This document shows, one piece after another, positions 12,581-24,535 of a stretch of 64,000 bases of DNA. Every line of letters begins with the position of its first letter. Within the stretch, counting starts at the first letter, position 1. Location: contig CAJJDN010000031.1 of the NCBI GenBank assembly GCA_905182985.1, positions 582,840 to 646,839 of the forward strand, read 5' to 3'. The stretch comes from Paramecium sonneborni (lineage: Eukaryota > Ciliophora > Oligohymenophorea > Peniculida > Parameciidae). The notes under the pieces were generated by a model that was given only the letters and a program-made list of their open reading frames with translations, ran no database searches and was not told the DNA's origin. A program made the translations under genes and the position numbers.

Positions 12581-15500
12581 ATGTCTCAATAATTTTAGAG
12601 TCAATCCATGTCCATTTTGGGATATGTTCCTGCTTTAGTTGTATAACATCTTATGAATCTAAAAATGAATAAATTATTGAGAAAATTACCAGAAAAGTAG
12701 AGAATAAAAAGTGTTGTAATGTTTGCAGATATATCTGGATTTACAAGATTGACAGAATTATTAAGTTAATTGGGGACAGAAGGAGCAGAAAGAATAGCAT
12801 TTGCAATAAATAGATATATGGAATTATTAGTTTAAGGTATTGGAAGAAGTGGTGGTGATATTTTCAAATTTGCTGGAGGTATAAAAGTATTATATATTTA
12901 TAGATGCAATGATTGTTATTTGGCCTCCTCCTCCTAATGATTAAAATTTTTAATAAAATTTAGAAACCTTATTAAAATAAGCTATATAATCAGCATTGTT
13001 AATATAAGAAAAATTAACAAAAGCTTAGATAGAATAAGGGATTTAATTGAGTGTGAAGATTGGTTTTGGAGTAGGAGAAATGAATATAATTCATGTTGGA
13101 GGTGTATTCAATAGAATGGAATATTTGGCTACAGGAGATCCTTTAATTTAAGCTTTTCATTCAGAACATTGTTTAACTGAAGGTGGGAAGATCATCATCT
13201 CTTAATAAATTTATGATATGATTCACAATTTTTTTGAATGTTAAAAAGTAGTTGATCATGAGGGACATTATGAAGTTATTAAACTATAATAAGCAAAAGT
13301 TAAAATGAAGGCTGATGCACTTTTAATTAAAAATAACATAACTTTATCATAATTTTAAATGATTAGAAATGAAATTTAATCTTATATTCCTGCAGCTCTT
13401 TTGCCATATATTGACATTAATGAAGAAGCTTGGAGTGCTGAATTAAGAAGATTATCAATCATGTTTGTTAATTTAAAAATGGATCTAAATTCTGCTAAAA
13501 ATGCATAAGGATTGGAATAAATTTAAAGAGTCATTAAAACTGTATAAAAATGTATTTATATGCATGAAGGATCATTAAATAAACTTTTAATGGATGATAA
13601 GGGTTCAACTTTAATTGTTGTTTTTGGACTTCCTCCACTAAGTCACTAAAATGATCCTGTTAGAGCTATTTTAACAGCCTAATTAATGAATAAAGAACTT
13701 CCAAAAATCAATTGTGGATGTTCTATAGGAATTGTTACAGGTACTGTATTCGCAGGAGTAGTGGGTACAAGTGGATCAAGAAGAGAATATTCAGTTCTTG
13801 GTGATTCTGTAAATCTTGCAGCTAGATTAATGTAAGCAGCTTGTTCAGAAACAACTCATAAAATTCTTTTATGTTTAGAGACTGCTAAAAGTGCAGGTAA
13901 TTGTATAAGTACAGCTTTTTTGAGATAAACATAGGTTAAAGGAAAAAATGCACCTGTTCATATATATGTTCCATTAGATAAACCAGTAGAACCTACTCAA
14001 GGTAATTTATTACCTAATTTTAAAACTCATAATTATGCATATGGATTTGCAAAAAAGTCAGATTTTATTGCTATTTAATTATATGGTAGAGAAGATCAAC
14101 ATAAAAAATTATTGAATTAAATTGATAAGGTTATTAGAGGAGTTGATAAGAAAAGTTTAATAATTTTGAAAGGAACTTATGGAAGTGGAAAGAGTATTTT
14201 GGCTAAAAAGGTTTTACATAGAATTCAAGAAAAAATCAATTCTAATTAGTATAGTCCATGGAAATATGGGGAATATCCTCATATACTCTTTTAGTAATTA
14301 GATCCTATAACAAGAACATTTAAATTAAATGGATTAAGAAGTATTTTAAAATAAATTTTTATATTATATGCCAAAAGAGTTGAAAAGCCTCCAAATATGG
14401 ACTTATTTAATATGATGATAGATGCTAAAATACATCCACCTAATTTAGTTTAAATGTTATAGGAGATTGTTGGTTTAAATGATAATAGACATTTGGAAAA
14501 GTTTCCATAAAGATAATAAGAAGAAGATAAAGAAAATGATATGAAAAGAATAATTTTTCAATTTTTAAGCAACTTCTTTGAATAAATTCCTAATAAATTA
14601 TCTGAATTATATGAAGGAAGATCTCCTGAATAAATTGGATGGGATATTATGAAATCATCTGTTTAAAGATAAATTAATTATTCTATTAAATATACTAATA
14701 TAATTGCTCCAGTTGTTTTATGTTTAGATGATATTTAAAATTATGATTAAATATCATTTAAAATACTTAGATTAATGATAAAAACTTATGATAGACTAAC
14801 AATTTTAGCTTTATATAGAGATTCCTTTTAAGAAATGATTATTCAACCAAAAGTTGCAGAAAAAAAGAAATCCTAAGAAGATATTGCTATAGAAGGTATA
14901 ACAGCTTTAGAGGATAAAATGGATGGAAATCCTTTTATTTTAATGTAATTAAGAGGAATTGAAAGAAAAGGAGGAAATGATGATGAATTTGCTAAAATGA
15001 TTAGATTCTCTTTCAATATTTAAAAATTTATGCCAGAATAAGAATTTTCATAATCAATTGGTGAAAGTGGTATTAGAAAAAGAATTACTTCATCAATTCA
15101 TGATGTTATTATTTAAGAGACTTAATCTAAAGAAATTAATAATTAATTTCTCTTTTGTGAAAACAAATCAAAATTAATAAAGACTGATGTGGAATTACTT
15201 TTTATGTAATGGATTTACATGAAAACAAGTGGTAATCCTTTAATGGTTTTAAATTTTGTTTAAAATCTAATTGACTTAGATTTAATAAGATTGAGTCCAA
15301 AATATGCAACTATAACAAATGAATTAGTTAATTTAATTAATTATGAAGAGAGTATTATAGTAGATGCTCCATATTGTAGAATTGAAGTAAATGGTCCTAT
15401 CATAGATAAATTATCCTGTTTAGAACAACTATTATTGAAATCAGCAAGTGTTATTGGAGACATTTTTGATATTCAATTATTAAATAAAATAAATCCATTT

Positions 15501-18089
15501 AAAAATGCTGTTGGAAATAAATTACAAAAATATTTAGATGAATTAGAAGCTAAAGAGGTTATTGAAGTAATGGAAGTAAGAGAATAAAATATATTTTATC
15601 GTTTTACTTGTCCATTCATGAGAGATTGTCTGTATTAAAGAATTACATTTAAATAAAGAAGATAGTTACATAAAGCTGCAGCTGAAGCTATTTAATAGTT
15701 ACCTTTACCTTTTGAAACTGAAGAATTGATAGAATGTAAAAAATTATAATTTTAATGGTTGATGGCAGAATCTAATGTTAATTAATAAATCAATTTTGAA
15801 AATAATAATGAAAACAAATCAAATTCAAAACCAAATTTTTTAATTAATCTTATCAATCCTAAATGTTCTTAAGATACTTAAAGATTTTAGAATATGTCTA
15901 GTAAAGCACTTAAATCAATTATATTAAAATAAATTGGAAATAAATTTAATAGATCTTAAAATCATGCAAATATTATTTTGAGAGAAGGTGTTTTAATTAA
16001 GAAATCTTAAAATCGAGTATCTTCGGTACCTAGATACGTGATTCTCGATGGAAAAGAACTTAAATTATATTAAAATAGATCAGACTCACTTAATAGTGAA
16101 TTACCCTTATGTTCAATTCCATTAAAAAGTATATATTAAGTGATAGCTTTGGAAAATGAAAAGAATTTTACTTTGTAAATATGTTCAACTTATTGGTACA
16201 AGAAATTAAGAGAAATGGGAGACAGAAAATTTTTATTTGATGCTAAAGATAATGAAGATTTATAATTATGGACTATTTATTTAGAATTTGCTAAAGCTCT
16301 TGCTATATATGAAGATTTTACTAATAATTATGGTAAAATTTGTTTTCCTTTATCTAACCAATATGAATATTATGATTCATAATTTAAATATGACGTTAAA
16401 ATAGAAGTATATATATTAATAGTAAAAGAATAATAAATCCCTTAGAGGAATATAAATTGAAAAAACTTAAAAATGTAATAAGGAATCAGTAATCTATAGA
16501 AATAGTAGACATTCCAAATTTACAGTGTCAAGCAAACAATTTAAGTTTATGGAGAAGAATTAAACAGATGAATTATAAATATAGAATTCTTAAGTTGTAG
16601 ATATGTAATTATTAAAGGAGAGAGTTAATTTATTTTTATAAAAAAGGTATATTTATAAGTTTAATTTAGTATTTTATTATTATTTTCTCATATGTTTGAG
16701 TAATCTATTCAAAAAGTAGATGATTTTAAAATTTTAGGAAATACAAGCATAGCAATGAGAAAATTGAATAATGTTTTTAAAATTGATAAATCACTTATAA
16801 GTGAATAAAATAAAAAATCAAGTGCTTTTTTGTAATAATAATAAATAATCAATGAAGAAAAGTAAGAATAAAAATTATAGGATAATTGGGAATTAGTTAT
16901 TTAGAAAGTGGAAATAGATAATGATTTAGTAATTAATTAAAATTAGAATTTAATATTAGAAGAGAAAATATAGAAAACAGATTTGATTTTTGATTTAGAT
17001 AGGTAGAATTCTTAAGAAAATAATTATGAGATTGAAAATTATGATTAGACACCAAAATTAAATTTGTAAAGGAAATCATTTAAAAATATAAAGGAAAATA
17101 TAGAGGAAGAATAGTTAGATAATTTTTAATTAGATGGTATTGATATAAATAATATAAATTAGAGAGTGCATTAAAGAAATAATAACATTTAAGAATCTAA
17201 AGATTATAAAATTTTAAATGTTCTTTTGGTAATGATTCCTTTTAAAAAATGCATTCAGAAAGTATGTTGAGATCTTCTCCTTTGATTAAATAAGAAGATA
17301 CCTTAACTGAAGTTTTAGCGACTTAATCTTAAACAGAGAATTCAAAAAGAGAATCTACAGATAATTATTAATCATCTCAATAAGCTCCTTAGTTATTAAC
17401 TAAAATATCAGAAAAAGAATCAATTACAGATGCATCATGTTAAGTTAGTAGACATTTATCTACTTGTTAAGTTGATAAAATAATACCAGTAAGTAATAAT
17501 TGTAGATCAAGATAAGTTAGTAATATTAATACTTAATAAAATAAATCACCTGCTCATACTTAGAAATCTTTAACACCAACTAATTAATCATAAAAAAATG
17601 CATAATTTAATATATTAGATGATTGTAAATCTAAAATTAAACGAGATTCATAAATATCTTCTTAAATGAATTCTGCTAGAAATAAACCAGCACATTTACT
17701 TACAAATTATATCAATTCTTAAAAGAATTTATCAAAAGAAATCAAATAAAATCCTTTTGTTTATGGTACAGCTATTAATAATTGTAAACCAATTACAGGT
17801 GACAACTTTATTCTCAAACCTGGCTATAAAGTAATAGTCTAAAAGATTGATAAGAAAACTTAATTAATAGAATGTTTCTATGAAAATCTAGTTGGAATTT
17901 TTAGATTAAGAGATATAGCTGTTATTGAAGGTATTTACTATTATTATATTCAATTAAGATCCTTAAATTGAACAAAAAATAGATATTTCATAATCAATAT
18001 AAGCTAAGCAATCAAGTAAAAGCCCATTAAAACAATAACCACATACTACCAGACCAAAAATGTTCCTAACTCCTACTAAAAAAAATTGA
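12581..18089 (+). CDS. Soluble-type (ADCY10-like) adenylyl cyclase with AAA-type ATPase, PH-like and C-terminal domains
   Basis: Predicted class III cyclase making cAMP from ATP. With five introns (12879-12903, 16407-16428, 16647-16669, 17137-17162, 17931-17958) the frame gives exactly 1,794 aa. Domain order: catalytic domain C1 with both metal-binding Asp residues visible (VVMFADISGFT, Asp50; GGDIFKFAGDAM, Asp100); C2 at about 280-450, lacking the metal Asp pair as in sAC but with the transition-state motif YSVLGDSVNLAARLM; a P-loop NTPase beginning near residue 520 (GTYGSGKS) followed by the long sAC-type helical region; a PH-like fold at about 1140-1260 (RYVILDGKELKLY ... LWTIYLEFAKAL); a Gln/Ser-rich linker; and a C-terminal beta-rich, SH3-like stretch. 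No transmembrane segment is seen, unlike the channel-fused cyclases known from ciliates. Bicarbonate/Ca regulation is inferred from the family only. Confidence 0.9.
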
Positions 18090-18660
18090 ATTTTATTTTT
18101 CTTATTATTTAAATGTATTTAAGTTAATTAATTCAATTAATAATAATTAGAATTGTTTCGATTTTACCCAATTCTATTTTAAATCATTATTTAAGAATAA
18201 ATTCAAACATATTCATTTCTAAACAAAAATATACTAAATAAAAATTATTTATAAATATTTATATTGATTTTATAACTACTAAATCATATTGTTATTATTA
18301 TAACATAAAAGTTAATTTCTATCTTATTGAATTTAAATATTTTCTAATCAAGCTAGAATTGAGATTTAGATTAACATAAACAGAATGGAATAAATATTGC
18401 GCATTGGAACTCATAACATAAAGGTTGGTGGCACTCTTTGTTATCTTTTATTATTCAAAAACTAATTTTAATTAAATTGTATGAATATTTAAAAAAAATA
18501 TATTAATATTAAACTTTATCATTTTGAACTAAATATCAATATTGTTTTCTATTTTAGATTCTTATTATGATTTAAATATTTTGCCAGAATTAAAAATTTT
18601 TTTATTTTAAGAGCATTTCAGCAAAATTTTCTGTATATAGATATTGTTTATGTCATTATT
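18090..18660. other. 571-bp intergenic region
   Basis: Downstream of the cyclase stop codon. AT-rich with no supported gene. Confidence 0.4.
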
Positions 18661-18807
18661 ATGGGAAGTATTTTTGAATAAAGATTAAAACCTATAATAA
18701 AGTAAGTTGAAAAATAAATATAATAAACTATTATTTAGTATATGGAATAACATGTTGAAAGCAGAATTAATAATAAATAAATTAATATGGTTTTTAATAT
18801 TATATGA
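18661..18807 (+). CDS. Candidate 48-residue Gln/Ile-rich small protein
   Basis: An ATG at 18661 opens 48 codons to a TGA at 18805-18807. It begins MGSIFEQRLKPIIKQVEK and continues as a charged, amphipathic helix rich in Gln, Ile, Lys and Glu. The N-terminal MGS could be a myristoylation site. Such a composition is unusual for random AT-rich sequence, but the length is well within chance for a code with one stop codon. It could also be the first exon of a decayed gene. No homology can be claimed. Confidence 0.25.
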
Positions 18808-18952
18808 TTACATCATTGATCACAATTAATTAGGTAATAAATTATTAATAAAAAAAAATTAAATATATTATTAATGACGTGATCGTGAATAATTATTGAT
18901 CTCATTTACTCATTCAAATGCTGAATAAGTTTACGGAATTCAATAATTAAAA

Positions 18953-20011
18953 ATGTAAAAAGGATTATTAACAATATTGGCTATAACATTATTAGCTGGT
19001 ACATCATTGTTGAACACAGTTTAAAATAGTGAATAAAGTTCATTTTTGGAAGATGAAATAATGAAAATATATTAAAATTGGTAAAGAGAACATGGAAAGA
19101 GATATTCATAATTTGAAAATTCTCATAGATTTGGAATATTTAAGAAAAATTATGCTTATATATAAGAGCATTAAAAAAGAGTTGAAGCAGGATTAGAAAC
19201 CTATGAAATTGGTTTGAATAGTTTTGCAGATCTTTCAGTAGAAGAATTTGAAGCAAAATACTTGAAATTGAAATCATCATCTTAAAGAGAATAAAGAAAT
19301 TAAGTTTATAAAAAATAAGGAAAATAAGTTCCAGTAGAAGTAGATTTAAGAAAAGATGGCGTAGTAAGTGAAGTAAAAAATTAAGGAAGTTGTGGATCAT
19401 GTTGGGCATTTTCAGCAGTTGCTGCTTTAGAAACAGCATTAAGATAATCAGGAGTATAAAATGTAGAATTATCTGAATAAGAATTGGTTGATTGTGCTGT
19501 ATTAGATGAATTTGAAAGTGAAGGATGTGATGGTGGTGAAATGTATGATGGTTTTGCATATGCTTCAAAATATGGTATTGCAATAAGATCAGAATATCCT
19601 TATGCTGCAGTAGATTAATAATGTTAGGCAAAAAAGACTAAGACTAGATATTAGTTTAGTGGTTTTGTTGATGTAGAATCACTTAATCCAAATGCTTATG
19701 TTGAAGCTGCTGCTGAACATGCATTATCTGTTGGTATTAATGCAAGTGGAATCAATTTCTAATTATATAGAAAAGGTATCTATAATGCTAAATGTGATTC
19801 AAGAAAAGAAGCAATAAATCATGGAGTTACTAATGTTGGATATGCTCCAGAATATTATTTAATCAAAAACTCATGGGGAATTTCATGGGGAGAATAAGGT
19901 TATATTAGATTTGCTAGAATTAATGATAAAGAAGGATAATGCGGTGTTCAATAAGAAGTTAATTACCCAATTTATAAACTATTTGAAAACTAATCAACTA
20001 TTGTTGAATGA
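18953..20011 (+). CDS. Cathepsin L-like cysteine protease (papain family C1A), secreted/lysosomal precursor
   Basis: Intronless, 352 aa. It has an N-terminal signal peptide (MQKGLLTILAITLLAG...), an I29-type inhibitory propeptide with an ERFNIN-like pattern (IYQNWQREHGKRYS ... FGIFKKN ... GLNSFADLSVEEF), and the mature enzyme starting near VDLRKDGVVSEVKNQ. The active-site block is intact: Gln and Cys in QGSCGSCWAFS, His in NHGVTNVGY, Asn in KNSWGISWGEQGY. ELVDC, GCDGG and YPY segments match cathepsin L. Its expected role is protein digestion in phagosomes or lysosomes, kept latent until the propeptide is removed in acid. The start ATG at 18953-18955 is the only one giving the signal peptide. 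Confidence 0.95.
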
Positions 20012-20304
20012 TTGCTTTATTTTTTTATTATTATTAAAAGTTAGTAATTTCATTATTTTAATCCAAACCCATTTATTTTCATATCTTTATAACTTTTATT
20101 TTCATTTTAATTAAATTTTTTAATTTATATATAATCTCAGTATAATCTTCAAACTAAATCTATTTTTAAGAATACTATTGTTTCAAGTTAATATATTCTT
20201 TATAATTTTAATTATTTTACTGTTTCACTACCTTTTTTATTAATTTATTATATTTTTATTTATTACATATTTTATTATAATATTATTAATAAGAAGAATA
20301 GATA
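20012..20304. other. Convergent intergenic region
   Basis: Between the protease stop codon and the stop codon of the minus-strand coiled-coil gene. It must hold both 3' ends. No gene seen. Confidence 0.4.
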
Positions 20305-22213
20305 TCAAGTAAATAATAAAACTTCTATTTGATGTTCATGTTTTTTTTATAAATTTTCAATATTCTTCTATGCTTCTTTTCTTTCTATTGAAAATATTTT
20401 CTCTAATCTTGTTTATTCTTTATAATTTTCTATTTAAAACAAAATTCTCTCTCTCTCTTCCTCTAATTATTATTCATATTCTATTAACTAATTTATTAAA
20501 GAAAATTTTTACTTATATCATTTCTTATAACTATCTCTCTTCAAGTTCATTTAGTTCTTATTTTTTTTGGGGATTTTTCAAAATCTCAATGATTTTCTTT
20601 TCATCATTCTCCAAATTCTTATTGACTTAAGCCTGAACTCTTGGAATATTTAATGAATCTTTAGTTATGGCTGTTGAAGCTTCTGTATTATATATTTTTA
20701 CGTTTTAAATCAAGTTCATTATCATATTTATCTTCAGAAGGTGATATTTTTAGACTTTCATTCCACTTTAATTTTTCATCAAAACAGGCTTTTAAAAATT
20801 ATCTTTCCATTAATTACTTTTAATATAATTTTTCTAAAGCTAACTTTTTATTCTTCATCTTTGAATTTCCTTAGAGTTTGATTTACTCTAATAATTATTT
20901 TTTTTCTAATTATTTTTCTTTTATTTTGAAATCTTTTAGTATAATCTTCTAATTTAATTCCACTCTTTAATCTTTATTAATATTTTTCAATTCTTCTATT
21001 TTCTATTTCTACTCCTTTTCTTCTTCTCCTTGTTTTTCTATTTTCTTTAAATGTTCAATATTTTTTAACTCTTAAATAAATTTAATTCTTTCATTTTTCT
21101 TCTTTTATTTTTCAATGTTAGTTTCTAATTTTATCACTTACTGTGATCTACATTTTTCAGCTGATTATTACATTTTTTCCTTTTATTGTTAAATTTTCTT
21201 CTAAACCTCAATAGTTTTAAAGTGTTTTGCTTGTTCAAATAACTTTTACTAGTTTTCGCTAAGATTTTATTTATTTTGATATTCTTCTTACATTTTCAGT
21301 ATTTTATTTTGTTATAATTCTTTTACTTAACGTAATTTTTTATTTAATTCTTCTTAGGCTTATTTTGATGCTTTTGTTCTTTCTAATTATTTTTAATTTT
21401 ATTTAAATAATCTTTATTTTTCTTTATATTATAAAAGTTCTTTTTTATATAATAATTCCTGTTCATGTTATAATTCCTTATTTTTTAATTCTTATCTAAA
21501 TTATTATAGTTTAATTTTTTTTTCCTCATCCTTTCTTTTACATTCTTCTTATAATTCTTATTATCTCTTAATACCTTATTGAACTTTTTCTAATTCTTTT
21601 TAGTATTATTCTTAGGCAATTTATTTTTATTTTTGTTATTCTAATTATTCATTTAATTATTTTTCTTGGTCTCTTCTCATTTAATCTTATTCAGATTTTA
21701 ATTTTTTTAACAGTTATTCTTATTATCTCTCCTATTCTATTTATTATCTTTTTTATTATTTTTTCAAATTCTTTTCATTAATTTCTTATTGTAATTTTTA
21801 AACATGTTACATTTATAATAACTCTCTTTTAGTTCTCTCTTATATTTTGTGTATTTCTTATTAATCAAATGCACTTTACATTTGAAATTCAGATTCAGAT
21901 TTTTAGTTATGAATTTAATCTTCTTCTTGTCCAGTTTGGATAATGAATAATCGTTTTTGAAGACATAATTCTAATGTTTCTTATCTTCTAAATTCATGAT
22001 GTTTCCACATAATTTTCCAACCCTATTTGTTTAATCTTAAATCAGGATTTCTTAATTTGAGTTCTTTAATACTAATTCTAATTAATTCTTCAGGTAAAAC
22101 TCCACAAATTTAACATGCCTTAATAGATCGTGGGCTTTGAGTATATAGGTTATATACCTATTAATAATTGGTGGCTTAAATGAGATTTGGTTGAAATTTT
22201 CTAAAGTTAACAT
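20305..22213 (-). CDS. Long Gln/Glu/Lys-rich coiled-coil protein with N-terminal CxxC segment
   Basis: About 612 aa. The N-terminal 80 residues are ordered (KACQICGVLPEELI followed by a Trp-containing WKIMWKHHEFRRQETLEL segment). Nearly everything after is coiled coil, dominated by Gln, Glu, Lys and Leu, broken only by a Ser/Pro stretch near SLKISPSEDKYDNELD. A structural role in cytoskeleton or basal body is likely from composition alone; I cannot name the family. The start at 22211-22213 (MLTLENFNQ) requires a 23-nt intron after about 18 residues that joins it to the CQIC frame. Two more introns (19 or 22 nt; 25 nt) lie near the C-terminus. It is divergent to the next gene with about 80 bp between start codons. 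Confidence 0.78.
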
Positions 22214-22294
22214 AAAATTTTATAGATAAAATTATGTTTGTTAAATTAACATAGTTTTTAGTAGTAGGTATATAATAGTATATGATTTGAATTA

Positions 22295-23038
22295 ATGAGT
22301 GATTTTTATTATATATCATAAATGTCTAAATATTCTGATTGTTAGGGTTCTCAATCTTCAAAGTACAAATATCTTAAAAAGGTATTTTATTTTCATTTAA
22401 TTCTTTATTGAACTTACTTAATAGGATAAGAAGTTTCTTGTATAAAATAATATGATTATTCAATCATTATTAACTTTTATCCACATAAATCGGATTTTTT
22501 TTACTTAATTATAAAGCCCCATTGTACAAATCACTCTTGTAAATCTATTTTTAATAAAAAAGAGTTGGAGCATTTCTGTTATTTAATCTTAATAACTTCC
22601 TCTTTTTATTCTATTGAATCTTAAGTTTCAATTCTTATTATTTAATTGTCTAAATCATCAATAGAAGAATTTGAAATCATTGAATTTTTTTCAAGTAAGT
22701 AATTTAAATGAATTAATTACTTTTTAGATTCAGTAGTATTTTAATCTTTTATAAGATCATAAAAAGATAATAGAGTTTATGAAAGTGTATCTAAATGTGA
22801 GAAATTATTTTCTAGTTTGAATTTGATAATTACTCATTAATAAAAATATATAATGGTAAAATTTGAAGAATTTTAGAAACTAACTCCAAAAGAAAAGAAG
22901 AAAGCAATGACAGATTTACATGATTTACGTGGAGCAACTTATTAAATTTTTAAAGAGAAGCCATTCCATCATATTCAAAAAAAAGTGAATCCAAAACACA
23001 ACTTTGGAATATATTCAGTCCCAAAATATTTTATTTGA
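22295..23038 (+). CDS. Protein of unknown function; 5' structure uncertain
   Basis: The 3' part is convincing: after a 33-nt intron (starting GTAAGTAATT) the frame runs through LTPKEKKKAMTDLHDLRG to TGA 23036-23038. The upstream exon also has mixed, protein-like composition with four Cys. An in-frame ATG at 22295 (and again at 22322) fits, but one TGA at 22409-22411 lies between exon 1 and exon 2, and the obvious 43-nt GT-AG intron would shift the frame. Either the first exon belongs elsewhere, the intron uses unusual borders, or there is an indel. A minimal gene starting at the ATG near 22852 (about 60 aa) is the alternative. Stop codon and the next gene's ATG are 8 bp apart. Confidence 0.5.
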
Positions 23039-23046
23039 TTTAATAT

Positions 23047-24282
23047 ATGGACCATTTCTTAAGATTCATTAATCCCCATGTCTTTTTGGGATGTGTACAA
23101 TTCTTACAACTACAAACATCTAAAGAAAACGAAGCTCTTCTTAGTACAAGACTTTTTGAGAAATTAAGAAAAATAGGTGTGCCATAAGATAAAATTGATT
23201 AAATCATCTAACAAGATAATTTAAATGGAAAACTTACATCAGTTACAGAATTACTTAAACTAAGATAAAGAGCACTTGTAGATTATGTCTAAGAAAATTT
23301 GTGGACTGTTGAAGAAGCCTATTAAGCATTAATAATATTATTTGATTAAGGAGAATATGAAAGAGCTACAGAAATAGTTGACAATCTCTATCCATGTATT
23401 GAAGTTACTGAAAAATTAAATCATTTAAGAAATGGATTTCTATGGGCTAGATTAGTAAATATTACATCTATTTATTTAGAATTGTAAACTTATTGGACTT
23501 TTTAAAAATACCAATAATGCCACATAATGTATTGAAGCTATCAAAGATCTAATTAAATAAGAAGATTAAATAAAATATAATTTCAAATAAAGAGCTGATC
23601 TTTTACATGCAGGAATTTTAGTTTGTTTTATTTCTGATGATACTAATGCTTTCCTTGAATTATTCTCTGGTGAACATTTCTTAGAAGTAGTACATACAAT
23701 TGCACCTTATTTATTATATTATTATACTGTTGCATTGTTAATCAATTAACAATTTGTTGGTAATATGAGTCTTGCTATTATTGGAAATAATGCAAATAAA
23801 TCTGTTAAATAATTTATTTTACTTAATTATGTTGAAGAAATCATTGTTAAATTTTAGTTTGATAATGCTATCAAAATGATTAATCAAATTTCAAATGAAA
23901 TCGATTCAGATTTTATTGTCAAATCTAAAAAAATATAAATCATTAATGCATGCAAACTTTATTTCTTTTCAACTTACATTAAAATTTTTAATGGTGTCTA
24001 AATTAAGTACTTATAAATATATTCATTTTTTTAGACAATTTTCAACATATTTATAACTTAATGAAGAAGAAACTGAATCATGGTTGGTTAATGCTATTAG
24101 AATTTTAAATATTAATGCTAAAATAGATGGCGATAAAATTATTGTGCAAAGATAAGATATTAATGCACAAAATACATAAGTATTTATTCTATTAAAATTA
24201 GTTATTAAAACAATTAAGAGACTTACAACCAAAATCTAACATGTTAATATCAAACCTTTAAAGAATTAATAATATTAAATGA
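23047..24282 (+). CDS. EIF3E: Translation initiation factor eIF3 subunit e (INT6)
   Basis: PCI-domain subunit of the eIF3 scaffold, which organises the 43S pre-initiation complex in the cytoplasm. Three introns (23455-23479, 25 nt; 28 nt ending near 24034; 24180-24201, 22 nt) give 386 aa, somewhat shorter than the human 445. The opening matches eIF3e (HFLRFINPHVFLGCVQFLQ, compare FLDRHLVFPLLEFL), as do the TEL/KLRQRALVDYV region and the PCI C-terminus (LNEEETESWLVNAIR ... INAKIDGDKIIVQRQ, compare [22 protein letters not shown]). The last short intron is needed: without it the frame runs past any sensible end, with it the protein closes at TGA 24280-24282 after LQRINNIK. The gene starts 8 bp after the previous stop codon. 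Confidence 0.88.
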
Positions 24283-24535
24283 ATCATGTATATTATATAG
24301 CAATCAATAAAAAAAATATAGTTTTACATCTTATGTTATTTATTCATCTTCTATTTCTTTTGATTAATCTAAATAAATATCATAATTATATATTCTCCAA
24401 ATTTATTTAAAATATATTCATTTCTTTTTTAAGATAAAACTTTATCTTTTTAAACTTTATGTATTTAAAATAAAATATATAGAATAGTAAAATAAGGCCA
24501 TAATTTATTGAACAAGATAAAATTAAAATAATAGA

